A stretch of 64,000 nt of DNA, from assembly GCF_000002875.2 (NCBI RefSeq), contig NC_009410.2:558001-622000 (forward strand), given 5' to 3'. The stretch is from Leishmania infantum JPCM5 (taxonomy: Eukaryota > Euglenozoa > Kinetoplastea > Trypanosomatida > Trypanosomatidae). The notes beneath the pieces are model-generated. The model saw only the letters and a list, made by a program, of their open reading frames with translations. It did not search any database and was not told the origin of the DNA. Below are positions 50,862 through 61,875 of the stretch, one piece after another. How positions within the stretch are numbered: the stretch's first letter is position 1; each line of letters begins with the position of its first letter. A program made the position numbers and the translations under genes.

Positions 50862-52982
50862 ATGGTAAAGAAGGTGGAAATCCATGCACGGGTGCTGCGC
50901 CCCGGCGAGTCGATAGCTCTCAGCTGCAAGTCTTCCGAGTTTGAGATTGTGCTGTTCCGCCCGAGGCACCACGATCGCGCCAAAGCGGCAAAAGCCTCCG
51001 CGCTGAAAGCGGAGGTAACTGACAGTTCGCCTGTGGGAGACTCTTCTCAAGAGTCCATAAACCACGCAACCGGCGTCAACATCGCCACCAGCAAGTCAAA
51101 AATACCGACCTCATCAACGGGGAATGATGCAGGGCCCGCCGAAAAGAAAGGCGCTACCGGGTACTCAATCTTGCGTCCTTCTGCGTTGGGGCGGAGGGAT
51201 GCCAGCGGGGCGGTCGACGCCGATGATCCGACTGTGGCCCCTTTCGCATCGAGGGCGATGGGCGGAGGGAACGAAGTGGGAGCGCTGGCCGACATAGTCG
51301 CGAATGCCCCGCTCTTTTTTGACACGGCGGTGTGCATTTTCTACGATGAGCTGGCTAAAATGGACTACGTTACCACGGGGCGCACCACCACTGATTCCAA
51401 GGGGCTTCACCACAAACCGCACCTTGTCGTGCTGGGAACGGAGCCGGCCACAGGTGGCTACTGCAACTTCAACATTGCCGGACCCAAAGGAGTGTCCTTG
51501 GGAGACGGAGAGGATGACGCGTTCGACGAGGATTCCGGCGTCCTTGTCAGTCGCACCGCCACGAGCAACGGACCCGTTGCCATGGCAGCCGCGGACGGCG
51601 TTGAGGTGAATCTGCGTCGCCTCGACATGTGCGCCGGGTTTCTCGTTTCTGCAACATTGTTCTCAGAGGACACGTGCTTGAGCCGCGAGCGCAATGTGTT
51701 CTACATGGTGAGGCGGCCGAGGAGCTCGACACCGCTCTGCCTGGTGCCGCTGTGTATTTACGGCACGCCCAGCAGCAGCTGCGTCTCTCTGATGGTTCGC
51801 AAGGTTAGGGTTCACGGGGAGACTACGTGGGAGCTCGTGAACGTGAGCGAGCCCCTGCTGTGCAAGGACGTGAAGAGTCTCATCTTGAAGCTTCAAGAGC
51901 GAGGCTTAGCGGATCCGGCTCATTTTGCACGCGACTATGAGCTGAAAGCTGCAGCTAACCGAGGTGGCGACGGCGGCAGCGTGGGCATCGAGGAGGATGT
52001 TCTCAGTGGCAGTAGGCAAAGCAGCAGCAGCGAGCTGCACGCCTCAGCCTCGCATAAGCGTCTCAGCTATGCTTTCGAGCAGGAGCAGAGTCTCACGTCC
52101 ATTCGTGCATCGCTGACGGGTGAGCGTCACTGCCCACTCCCGCATAACCGTAGCAGTCGCACCTTCTCCACTTTACTCACTGATGTGCCGCGAGTGGTAC
52201 GAGAGGGGAGACGCCAATACAACGTTGGCAGGTCTCATGTGCAGACAAACTTATTTGACGGAGACACTTCTGAAGAGGACGAAGTGCTTGACGACGCGAT
52301 GCGGGCGGTGGTGCCCTGCTACGCAGATGCCTCGCTTGTGCGGTACGAGAATGGCGCCTACAACGTCGGGTCAAGGGTGGGCAACCTTGTTACGCACTAC
52401 GTCAGCCATCGCGAGACGTACGGACTCGATGCGGCCAGCCAGCGTTTGGCCGGTGGCGGGCGGCTAGGAGGTTCGAGAGACGAGCTGCTTCCATCTCTCG
52501 GTGCGCCGCGAGCGCGCTCCTCGGCAGACTTGGTGACGCTGCTTCCGGTGCTCGATCGCTGCCAGCCAGATGATAGCGAGTTTGCTGCAAGGCCCGAGCT
52601 TCCTGCAGACCTGCTGCTCACTTCGGTAGACAGGCAACTTTCTGCCAGAGCGCAGCCGCACAGCAGCTCCATAAACGCGAATATGAAGAAGCGGCGAAGC
52701 ACAGCCGGGCGAGCCCACCACAGCTCATCGCTTCGCAGATCGAGGCGTCGCAAGGGGAGCAAGCGGCCTCCTTCGGCGCGTGCTAGTGGAAGGAGCCGAT
52801 CGCAGGCGAGGAAAAAGGGAGGTGGGAAGAAAACTAAGGGCACGCGTGGGTCGAAGTCCGCGCTTGATATCCCAGGGTTTCGCAGTGCGAGTGCAAGCTC
52901 GAAGCGCTCCTCGTCGTCCGCATCGGCGCACAAGCTGAAGGCACGGAAAATGCAAAGCCGTGTTTCAAGCGGCAAGTCCTGA
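50862..52982 (+). CDS. Conserved protein of unknown function with basic Ser-rich tail, 706 aa
   Basis: I chose the ATG at 50862 (MVKKVEIHARVLRPGE); the frame opens 11 codons earlier only through a GTG. The N-terminal ~100 residues and 140-360 look folded, with beta-like segments (FLVSATLFSEDTCLSRERNV, LCLVPLCIYGTPSSSCVSLM), possibly a single or split beta-sandwich. About 370-450 is Ser-rich. From about 605 to the end the chain is strongly basic (KKRRSTAGRAHHSSSLRRSR, ARKKGGGKKTKGTRGS), resembling a nucleic-acid- or microtubule-binding tail. No enzyme motif, signal peptide or helix is recognised. Confidence 0.75.
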   Translation: MVKKVEIHARVLRPGESIALSCKSSEFEIVLFRPRHHDRAKAAKASALKAEVTDSSPVGDSSQESINHATGVNIATSKSKIPTSSTGNDAGPAEKKGATGYSILRPSALGRRDASGAVDADDPTVAPFASRAMGGGNEVGALADIVANAPLFFDTAVCIFYDELAKMDYVTTGRTTTDSKGLHHKPHLVVLGTEPATGGYCNFNIAGPKGVSLGDGEDDAFDEDSGVLVSRTATSNGPVAMAAADGVEVNLRRLDMCAGFLVSATLFSEDTCLSRERNVFYMVRRPRSSTPLCLVPLCIYGTPSSSCVSLMVRKVRVHGETTWELVNVSEPLLCKDVKSLILKLQERGLADPAHFARDYELKAAANRGGDGGSVGIEEDVLSGSRQSSSSELHASASHKRLSYAFEQEQSLTSIRASLTGERHCPLPHNRSSRTFSTLLTDVPRVVREGRRQYNVGRSHVQTNLFDGDTSEEDEVLDDAMRAVVPCYADASLVRYENGAYNVGSRVGNLVTHYVSHRETYGLDAASQRLAGGGRLGGSRDELLPSLGAPRARSSADLVTLLPVLDRCQPDDSEFAARPELPADLLLTSVDRQLSARAQPHSSSINANMKKRRSTAGRAHHSSSLRRSRRRKGSKRPPSARASGRSRSQARKKGGGKKTKGTRGSKSALDIPGFRSASASSKRSSSSASAHKLKARKMQSRVSSGKS

Positions 52983-54208
52983 GGTGGAAGCGGGAACCGA
53001 ACGCGATCGTCCAAACGGGCAGGTGATATTGCTGCGTATTCGCACCTCTTTAAACTTCCCCACCCGGCGCAAGCTGACACAAAACGCCGGTGGAGCTTGC
53101 ACCGATTCCTCACCCCTTGTCCCCATTGCCTCACATGTTTAGTTGCCCCTCACACAGGAAGGGAGAAGCGGGGAGCAGGACGCTTATTTATGTAAACTAC
53201 ACCTTTCTTGCATCTTCGGTTCTTTTTTTTCCGGCTCTCCGCCACCTTTTCTCTGGAACGCTGCACAGCCTCTTGCGTCTCTTTTTTGTTGTGAGCTGTC
53301 GAAATGGGGGAGGGGGGTTGCCAGCTAGCGGGCGCGCACTCTCCTTTTCGGTGTTTGCATGCTGTCCGTTCTCCTGTGTGTAGACACAGCTTTCAAGCCA
53401 AGCAGCAAAAAGAGAAGAAGCTGGTATTTTAGTGCGACACTAGTGTGTGTGTGTGGGTGGGGGGTACAAACTCTAAAGTGCCGGCACCATCGATACGCGG
53501 CTCTTTTATTATTGAGGGGGGGGGCAGCTCACACACCTGAGACAGCAAAGGCTGGACGCGTGCTCGAGGCTCATTTCTCAATGGCCTCCAATAATGCCGG
53601 ACGAGCCGCGCGCACATGTACTTGCGTATGGGCCGGGCGTGCTCTGTTCGACATCGTCCATGCGATGTCAAAAAGTTGTCGGCTGCTGCACCGTGATGAC
53701 TTCTGTCTTGTGGTGCTCACAGTATTCACCCAGAGTCGTAGCTCATACTGGTGACTTGAGCAGCTTTCTTGGCCTGCTGCACGAATCCACTTGCTCTTCA
53801 GTGTTGGTTCTGCATCTCGGTATCGCTGCTTCCTCGACGAGGCTCATGAAGGGTTTGCTGTCGCCTTCGGCTGTCTCTCTCACATCCCTTTCCTCACCTT
53901 TCTGCCCTTTCGTTGGTTGGCTGTGCCCCTTTCTTGTGAGCAGTGCGCGCGGTCTCATTGAAAACAACAACGGTGGTCAAATTGTGTTTCTTATTTTGCA
54001 CTTCCGTGCTTGTTCCTGCTGCTCACATTGGTGTATGGCAATTTCTTTTGTGCTCTTCTCTCCGCTTCTTTCACTCTACTTCGTCTTTGCCTTCCTTATG
54101 CAATACCGTTAGCAAAGCAGGGAAAGAGGTTGCTTCAGGGAAAGGAAGCAACAAACTATATAGCCAAGAGCCAGAAGCCAACGAAAAACACTTGCTTCAG
54201 CTTTGAGG
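52983..54208. other. Intergenic region upstream of the sensor-like kinase
   Basis: No credible gene. Contains G-runs near 53455-53465 and 53515-53524 and T/C-rich sequence at 54040-54100 that may serve for trans-splicing. Confidence 0.6.
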
Positions 54209-57200
54209 ATGCTAGCGCATCCTATCCTCGCCTCTGAGGATGACGAGGAGTATGTAATTCGCGTTATCTTCTGCCTGCCGGCCCTCCTCGATGCATACTT
54301 CGACGCGGTCGAGACGATTTGTGCGGAGCCGTCCCCGCCGCCGGAGTCCAAAACTCGTGCAGATATTCTGCACCTCACGATTCAGCAGCGCCTGCTTATT
54401 CTAGGGCGCGTGCCTCCCAGCACATTTCGACATTTTGACGAAGTCTCCGGCACGGAGACGGAGGACAAGGAGCTTCCTAAACTCATTGATCAGCTGCGCC
54501 ATGTCTTCCTCGAGAACAAGGTGGACATTGGCCCACAAGCACTCTTGTGGCGCAAGCGGTCCCTGTCGCTGGCGAGGGAGTGCTCCGATCATATGAATCG
54601 CTGCCGCGTTCGCTTTTCCTTGGGTAGGAAGGTGCGGCGCGAGCTGGTCGCGTTCGGTTCGGCGCCGTATGCATTCAGCATGATTTCCTTCGGTCTCATA
54701 GTCATCTTTTCTTGCAGTGCTCTAGTCATCATACCAGCCTTGCAGGCTCCACTGGCGAGTGGGTTGGCCGTCGGCTGTGTCGCTTGCGTGCTTCTTGTCC
54801 TCTCTGCATCCCTCGTCTCCTTCAACTTCTTTACTGCGGTGCGCTCCTTGCACATATTGTACTCGCAGCTATTCCACGAGTACTTGATCGCCGGCGGGTC
54901 ACCGTCTGACATCCTGCTAAATTCTTTGCAAGAGCCGTGCTTCAAACCACGGGGAAAGGACGGGCCGCGGGACAGTGGGACGAAGCGGCTAGAGATGGGT
55001 CGTGAGACCAAGACAGGCTACTACACCATCCCCTACGGCGGTGAGAACAGAATTGGGTACATCGAGGGCAAGCAGCTGAATGCACAGGTGGTGATGATTG
55101 CCTTCGATAGCAACTACCAGATTACATGGTGGAATAACGCGGCGGAGGTGATGACGGGGTTCTTGCAAGACGGGTGCATCGGCAAGCCGCTGAACGAGCT
55201 TGTCCAGTGCTTCAACGACGAGGATGTGTGCTCCCTTATCAAGAATACGCGTCGCGGAAATCTACTTAAGATCAAGCTCCGCTCCCTCACCGCAGCCCCA
55301 ACAACGCTCAGCACCGTGGTGGCACCAATTCTGAACTGCGACAGCAAGCCCATCGGTAATGTGCTGATCTGCGCGAACTCGCTCGATAACTTAAGAGAGT
55401 ACCGCATTTATATGCACAACTATCAAGTGAGCGAGACAATCGGTGCCTTGTCCTTCTTATCGGAGCGCTCCTCTCTGTCGCACGAAGATTCCACTCTCGT
55501 CAACTCCCTGAGCCGCTTTGTCAAGAACGGTCTGGCAAACCACGTGGAAACCCTCGCGCGGGAGATGGAGTCTGACTGGGACTGGACAAGCGTGGAGCAG
55601 CTGCTGGGTCGCGCCTTGGGTCAGCGGATCGGGCTGCATGAGGTGATTGTGGACCCGCTGTTTCCGCCCACGCTATGCGTCAACCCAGACGTTGCCAAGA
55701 CATTTGGGACCGTCGTCGGGCTAGCCAATGGCCGCTGCACGGTGACTCTACAGATGCTGAACTTGACAGGCAACGTCTTTTCGCTGGCCGTGACCGTGCT
55801 GCTGGGCCCCAAGTGCCGGCCGTGGGATCAGGCGCAGCTGGAGCAACAGCTGGAGCAGCTGTTGCGCAGCACGGCAGGAAGCGTGTACCTTCTCGAGGAG
55901 CGCGTGGTGCTGCATTTTCCATGTCAAGTGGCACCGATCTTGGACGACGGCGACGAGGGCGATGCCAACCCTAACTCCGACCAGGCGCTGCAGATCACGC
56001 AGGCCAGGGCCATCATCAACTGCACGGTGAACGTGGTGACCGCCATCACGAACATGGTGGATCAACACAACTTGTCCCTTATCTTGCTCAAGACAATGTT
56101 TGTCTCTCTCGCCAGCGTGCGCGAGCGCAGCGACCTCGAGAAACGCTTGTCTGCCCGCCCGTGTGATGTAGATGTGATTATTTGCGACAGCGAGTGGCTC
56201 AGCTCGTCCCGTGATCTTCTTATGAACAACGACCACGGGGCCATGGTGATTCCGCTGATCGATGCCCAGATGCCAGTTCCAGCCGATGTGCAGCACGCGA
56301 TCTGCATGCCGCTTGTGCGACGGGACGTGCAGCAGCTCATCTTGGAGGTTGGCAAGGCGGTGTCCATGAAGAAGAACGCCATCTCCGCCCGCGAAGAGCG
56401 TGAGCGAATTCTCACGCTGCGGCAGGACTCACCATGGACGCGCGGCAAGCTGCTCGGGCGCGGGTCGTACGGTGCTGTGTACGAGGCGACTAGCGATCTC
56501 ACCGGCGGCAAGATGGCGGTGAAGATGTTCTACTTCTCGCAGAACGTCGAGTCGTCGATTAGCACGTTGCTGAACGAGGTCTCCATCATGTGCAGTCTGA
56601 ACCACCCCAACATTGTGCACTACTTCCACTGCGAGCGCAAGGACAACAACGTAAGCTTGTTCATGGAGCTGTGCGAGGCCTCTCTAACAGACATCATTGT
56701 AGGACGGCGGCAAAAGCCGGCCCACCTGTCCGTCGTGCAGATCATTCGGCAAGTCCTGACCGCCATTGCTTACTTGCACAGTCGAGGCATCGCTCATCGA
56801 GATGTCAAACCCCAGAACATTCTTCTAAAGGGTGAGACGGTGAAGTTGACCGATTTTGGTACTGCAATTCAGGGCAATGCGGGCAAAGAGGTGCGAGGCA
56901 CATTCCGGTACATGGCCCCGGAGGTCTACAAGGGTGACCCCCACTCACTGAGCTGCGACATATGGTCTATCGGCTGCCTTGTGTGCGAGCTGTTTGCGTG
57001 CCCGACCCCCTTCATGGAGAACTCATCGCTGCTGGGTGAGATGACATCCACGGTGGACTACCTGACGAGGGTGCCGCAAAACCCGGTCTTGATCGATTTT
57101 TTGGAGAAGTGCTTCCAACTTGACCCTGAGCGGCGCTGGGGAGCTGGCGATCTTCTCATGCATCCTCTGCTTTCCGGCAATGCCGCAGCATCATCTCTGG

Positions 57201-57286
57201 TGAAGCTGGAGACAATTTTTGACGCGAAACATAGCAATCCTCTCGACCCGTCAAGCCAATCCGTTTTTTCCTTACGATCTGCGTAA
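54209..57286 (+). CDS. Membrane PAS-domain protein kinase with degenerate two-component modules, 1025 aa
   Basis: The start is the ATG at 54209 (MLAHPILASEDDEEYV); an in-frame TTG two codons earlier is not a likely start. Order of parts: cytosolic-looking N terminus (1-150); two hydrophobic helices at about 155-207; PAS domain at about 288-390 (VVMIAFDSNYQITWWNNAAE); a segment of about 407-580 with the spacing of a histidine-kinase dimerisation and ATPase region but no phospho-histidine or N-box; a receiver-like segment at about 590-722 with DVDVIICDSEW, the Asp at 660, and ICMPL at 698-702 where a receiver would have Lys-Pro. An intact Ser/Thr kinase follows at about 741-1000: GRGSYGAVYEA from 750, Lys-772, HRDVKPQN from 863, DFG from 882 and GTFRYMAPEVY. 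The kinase resembles STE11/MAP3K enzymes. Probably a membrane sensor feeding a phosphorylation cascade; ligand unknown. The kinase and PAS calls are firm; the two-component reading is inference. Confidence 0.9.
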   Translation: MLAHPILASEDDEEYVIRVIFCLPALLDAYFDAVETICAEPSPPPESKTRADILHLTIQQRLLILGRVPPSTFRHFDEVSGTETEDKELPKLIDQLRHVFLENKVDIGPQALLWRKRSLSLARECSDHMNRCRVRFSLGRKVRRELVAFGSAPYAFSMISFGLIVIFSCSALVIIPALQAPLASGLAVGCVACVLLVLSASLVSFNFFTAVRSLHILYSQLFHEYLIAGGSPSDILLNSLQEPCFKPRGKDGPRDSGTKRLEMGRETKTGYYTIPYGGENRIGYIEGKQLNAQVVMIAFDSNYQITWWNNAAEVMTGFLQDGCIGKPLNELVQCFNDEDVCSLIKNTRRGNLLKIKLRSLTAAPTTLSTVVAPILNCDSKPIGNVLICANSLDNLREYRIYMHNYQVSETIGALSFLSERSSLSHEDSTLVNSLSRFVKNGLANHVETLAREMESDWDWTSVEQLLGRALGQRIGLHEVIVDPLFPPTLCVNPDVAKTFGTVVGLANGRCTVTLQMLNLTGNVFSLAVTVLLGPKCRPWDQAQLEQQLEQLLRSTAGSVYLLEERVVLHFPCQVAPILDDGDEGDANPNSDQALQITQARAIINCTVNVVTAITNMVDQHNLSLILLKTMFVSLASVRERSDLEKRLSARPCDVDVIICDSEWLSSSRDLLMNNDHGAMVIPLIDAQMPVPADVQHAICMPLVRRDVQQLILEVGKAVSMKKNAISAREERERILTLRQDSPWTRGKLLGRGSYGAVYEATSDLTGGKMAVKMFYFSQNVESSISTLLNEVSIMCSLNHPNIVHYFHCERKDNNVSLFMELCEASLTDIIVGRRQKPAHLSVVQIIRQVLTAIAYLHSRGIAHRDVKPQNILLKGETVKLTDFGTAIQGNAGKEVRGTFRYMAPEVYKGDPHSLSCDIWSIGCLVCELFACPTPFMENSSLLGEMTSTVDYLTRVPQNPVLIDFLEKCFQLDPERRWGAGDLLMHPLLSGNAAASSLVKLETIFDAKHSNPLDPSSQSVFSLRSA

Positions 57287-58741
57287 GAGAGCTAGCGGAG
57301 CAGCAGAGGGGCAGGAAGACCAGGCGCCGCGTGCTCAATGACCGCCTCTCTAGCACGCGTATGCACTGTCTCCGCAGTCGAAAGCACAGCAGCTGATGGG
57401 GGTGTTCTTTCATTATTCGTGGTTTTTCCCTCTTTTTTGTCATTGTTGTCTGCCAGACACAAAAGCGCCCTCGATGAGGATGGAATGGATCAGATGTCGG
57501 TGATGGTGGTACGCGAGCACCTGCACAAGAGTTCTATTTCTCCTTTTTTTTGTTTGCGTGCGGAGATGCTCATACTGCGCCGAGGACAGGAGAGGGAAAA
57601 GGTGAGGGGGGGGCTTGTCGGGACAAGGTTCTGTGAGAGCGCCAGGAAAGGAAGGCGGTGCGCAGTGTTCCTCTTCCTTGTCCCCTGTGTATAGGTGTTG
57701 GTGTGCATATGTCAGTAGGTTTTTGTTCGTCTTTGCTCTCCCCATTTCTACCTCCTCCTTTCGCCCTCGTTCTCCTTTTCTTTTCGCTGTGTGTGTGTGT
57801 GTTTGTGTCCAGGCCCTTCTAGCGCCGATCAAGCAGCATGTATCCGAAAAGGGCTCGAGGAAGGAGAAGAAGCTCCCGTTTTACGCATGGCCCAATTCAA
57901 CTTCAGGCGGTTCGTCCAAGGCGACTAGGATTTCGCCGTGGTGTAACAGACGTATGTGAACTGTGGCTGTGAGCTTCTATTTGTTGACGTGTTCGTGGCC
58001 GAGTGCCATATCGCGAGAAGAAGTGTGGGTGTTTCTAGTATTCTAGATGCCGGGACATTGTCTTTTGAGGTGTGTTTACTCTGTCTATAAGGCCTGTCCC
58101 TGTGTTTCCGCTCCTTCTCCTTCCTCTCTCTTCCGTCAAGGCGGACGCACATGTTCGGATCTGATCGCTGTACATTCTATCCTCCACTATCCCGCATATT
58201 AACACAGAAAACAAAACACTAATTTACACATGCGCACACAGATGCATCCTTCTGCTCCACATTTTGAAAGAGAACCCGCACATCAGAAGGAAATATACAG
58301 GGCTGCGCACGCCGATGAGCGGCGACGCCGACGCTTTCTATACGAGCTCATTAAAAGTGGAATGGGCGGCTCTCAGAGTTAGCGCGATACAAAGAGAGAC
58401 AAAGAAAATGATGTATGGGCAGCAGGGATGGAGACGACAGGGAGGGAGGCCGCGTTGAAAGAGCTGTTTCCCACTCCCAGCCACCTCTCAGAGTTCTCTT
58501 CTTCCTTTTTCCTCTTTTTTTTGCTGAAGTGTTTGACGGAAAAGAAAAAATGAGAACATAGCGAGGGGAACAAGAGAAGAGCAAGAGAGGGTAGCGAAAG
58601 CATAGACGCATGGCGCATGATTACAGGTGTCGGGTCTTTTTTCGTTTGGATTTCTTCGCCCTCATGACAGGGGAAGGACCCCTTTGAGTGCGCGGCATTT
58701 CAGGGGTCAGTACCCACTCTGTGTGGAGAGGCCAGGTGGCC
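57287..58741. other. Intergenic region
   Basis: 3' flank of the kinase; no credible gene. Simple GT-rich sequence near 57788-57808 and T-rich tracts only. Confidence 0.6.
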
Positions 58742-59157
58742 CCCTATCCCAGCCACTGCCGAACCACCCCTGGTGGTGACAGGGCCAGGGTGCCTAGGAC
58801 GTGGGGAGGTCAGTGCGATGCAGTGGCACGGATGCCGGCGGCCAATCCCTGGACGGCGTGGCGCCGGTGCGACCCGCGACCGTGAGCGTGCTTGCGCCAT
58901 CCATGCGATGGGCAAGGCGTCAGCGTGATACCAACGCGTCTCGCTCGGCCCTCGCACTGCCTGCTGCTGGGGAGGCTGAGTGCCACCCTGCGAGGCGGGT
59001 GGGTGGGTAGAGTTTGGGTCAGGGGCCGTGCACAGATGACTGAGTCGGCGCACTGCTGTGATGCGTGTCTGCGGCTGCGTTGCACCGCGCGCTGGGTGCC
59101 TGTGACAGACCCGGAAGAGTGGAGCTTGGCGCATGTTGTATGAAGCAGGAATGGACA
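58742..59157 (+). mobile_element. SIDER-like degenerate retroposon, copy 3 (5'-shortened)
   Basis: Matches copies 1 and 2 from ccctatcccagccactgccg to gcatgttgtatg and continues with aagcaggaatggacacgtg, the tail also present in B1. The hallmark and the pyrimidine-rich stretch after it are missing; unrelated sequence adjoins on the left, so this copy is 5'-truncated or recombined. It differs from copy 1 at only a few positions in the shared part. Confidence 0.8.
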
Positions 59158-61875
59158 CGTGCCATGGGAAAGAACAAAAGGCTCGTGTGAGATCTCAAGG
59201 AATCGAGTTACTTTTAGGGTTTTGTTTCGGCACATGCACAGCGGGTACAACATCAACCCCTGCAAGTTCAGGTTTTGGAACACAGTAAGTATTTTCGAAG
59301 TGTAGCACATTCGGTGCGAACAACGGCGTTTTCATGACATGTGAAGTACACCTACTCGAGCAGCGCTACGGTGAAGAAATAACGACAATGGAAAGGTTAA
59401 CAGGGGGCCAGATCTGTGCGTAGGATGGACAGCTAGCCACTCAAGTCTCAGTCTTGGAGAAAGACATGAATATCCTCATTCCAGCATACAGCACATTTGG
59501 AACCGTTAGTCGAGGCCACTCCACAAGCTGTGGCGGCCGTGGATGAGGGTGACAACACAGCGAAGGCCACCCTTGATGCGTTTGGTGGCGTCCTTCGGCG
59601 TCATGTAGGGGAACTTTGCACAAAGGCCGAGTCGAAACACGGTGTCTTTGTTACGTCCTGCTGTCAAGGTGATGCGCTTGGCAAACGAGCTGGGGAACGT
59701 GGAGGAGACCTTTCTCAGCCACACGTCCGTTATTCTGAAGCTGCACCACGAAGCTGAGAAGGTACCGCTAACTCCACAGAGACGTGAGAGCGGGTTTTGG
59801 ACGTATTCTTCTGACCAAGAAAGTCTTACAAAGCGCGAGGAAGCCACCGGTGTGGAGGGCGCGCTTGCTCTCACGGACGTGAAGACGTGGGGAGGCACAT
59901 ACACTGATTTGTCGGGCAAGACTGCAGAGTTGTTTCTTGTGCAAGAAATTGCCTGGGGGCCTGATAGAGCCTCATGAGGGAGTCGAGACGGCGCTACATT
60001 CGCTCATGTTGTTGGCCTGCAACGCTGTAAAGCGCCCTAGCGTTTTGGAACGGAATAGCCCAGGCGGACAGTGCCGCGGTGGAGCGATTGCTCGCTTATA
60101 CATGCAAGAACGGCTTTTCGCAAGTGGCACCACTGGTCTTTGCGGAGCAACACGAGAATCAACCCAATGAAGCTCCCGATGAAGTACTTGCGTGCCGCGG
60201 TGCGCAATCATAAACCCGAAGCAGGAGCTCAGTGCCATGAGTGTGGATAACCCGAGCCTGATTGCATGGCTCTGTCAAAAGGGTGGGTGTCCCAGGACTG
60301 CCTTTGGGGCAGGCCACCGATTTGCCGAATCGCCGGGAGGACAACGCGCCGTGTTTCGTGCCAGGGAAGAGGGAGGCTCCGACGGTGAATATGGTTACAG
60401 TTGCGCAATTGCCTGGCTGATTGGCTGCTTTGTTTGCTGAAGGTGGCGAGGCTGGCGCAGCTGGTCACAACGGCGGTTCTACGCCATAGGCGCTGACGTA
60501 GGTTGAAGCACGGACCGTAGGGTTAGGTTATTCGGCCCTTTGCCGCGCACGTTGCCGTGCATTCACATATTTTGGGTGAGACACACATCACATTTGGAAT
60601 TCGTCAGAGGAGACTTCCCGCAGCGTATGACGGGGACAGTGGATATTGCACGCATGGATACACTTCTCCGTATCCTGGGCGTGCTCCTCGCATTTCTCTA
60701 TATTCGTTTCAAACATACTCTTGCAGACAGGCCGTCTCGTGGCTTGTCATCAACCATGCGAGGCGTAGTGCAGGGCTACTACAATGAAGAGACAGGAATC
60801 CTTGAATGGAGGAAAAAAAAAGATAGGTAGGTCTTCGTATTCTTGCGTAGTGTTATCGTGAGATTAAGGCAAAGGATAGCAGCTTGGTACACTCTTGATC
60901 GGTGATAGAAAACTCGCCAGCTGGGAAGAACGAGGCACATGTATTGGAATGCATCATCATACAAAGATATCGTTCGACCTCCTCCTCTCTCTTGTTGCTT
61001 TATACCCCCCTCTTTTGTTTGCTTCCGCTTCTCTTTCATGTGTGCCGTTGCCTGCCAATCTATTTATAGATCAATGTGCATGGGGTTTTCACGCTCTCAC
61101 TTAGTTCTCTCTTCCACAGTCTGTTTTTTATTTTGTTTGAGCTCCACTTCATTTCGCCTTTTCTGTTTTGATGCAGCGCATCTTCTTGCTTTGCTCTCGG
61201 CATCGATGCTGGCGTCCGACGCACGTGTGTGTTTGTGCGCGTGTGGTCGGCTTGATCTGGAATGCGTGCTTGTGAGCTTCGTCTCCCTTCTTCCTCTCCA
61301 TTATGTGGGCCACCAATCGGGACAAGGAAAAAGCCGACATGAAGGCCCCGGCTAGAAAAAACGTTGGAGTATCTCCCCTTCTTTTCGGCACTTTGGGCCA
61401 CTGCCACGCGCAACTCTTCGAGGTACCGTGGACAGAGGTGTTCGGATGCTCTCACACTCTTTATCACCCTTGACGTTGCTCGAACCGTCCATCGTGCCGT
61501 CAGAGGCGGAAAGCGAGCGATTGTGAGAGCTCTGCACACCGTATCTTCGCTTCTTCATGTGACACCTGCTCGCAAATGCTCTACGGAAGCGGGTTCACCG
61601 CGTGGAGAGTGCTGCCGTGGTTTCAAGTTGGAGCACTGCAACGCTCCAAACGCGCATGCTTTGCGCGCCCTCTTCGTTTTGGGCTCCCTTCTCTGCTGCG
61701 CTCACTTTTCGCCACTTCCCTCACTTACCCTTCTCTCCCCTCTCTTCTACCCGTCCCTATGGAAATACACACACACACACACGATGACATCCAGGTGTAC
61801 ATGGACGCACCCCGGCACAGACGCAGCGTGCGACGGCGGAGTAGAGGAAGACACTAGGAACGCACGCCAGAATTG
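59158..61875. other. Intergenic region with possible decayed coding sequence
   Basis: Between SIDER copy 3 and the ankyrin gene. 59497-60830 holds the coding-like fragments listed separately. 60831-61875 is CT-rich with no gene seen and includes a short CA run near 61769-61783; its end forms the leader of the ankyrin gene. Confidence 0.5.
59497..60830 (+). pseudogene. Possible decayed gene, identity unknown
   Basis: Several overlapping forward frames have more protein-like composition than the surrounding sequence: HVGELCTKAESKHGVF in one frame, passing to RLANELGNVEETFLSHTSVI and GTYTDLSGKTAELFLVQ in another (59642-59974), then PMKYLRAAVRNHKPEAGAQ near 60170 and a hydrophobic-plus-basic piece DTLLRILGVLLAFLYIRFKH (60657-60716). 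No single frame runs through and stops lie between the pieces. I recognise no family. It could be a heavily decayed gene, or chance. Confidence 0.35.

Noticed and set aside
60505..60535. Telomere-like tagggttagg
   Set aside because: Only about one and a half TTAGGG units; expected by chance in 64 kb. A similar piece in the coding region near 51805 is also chance.
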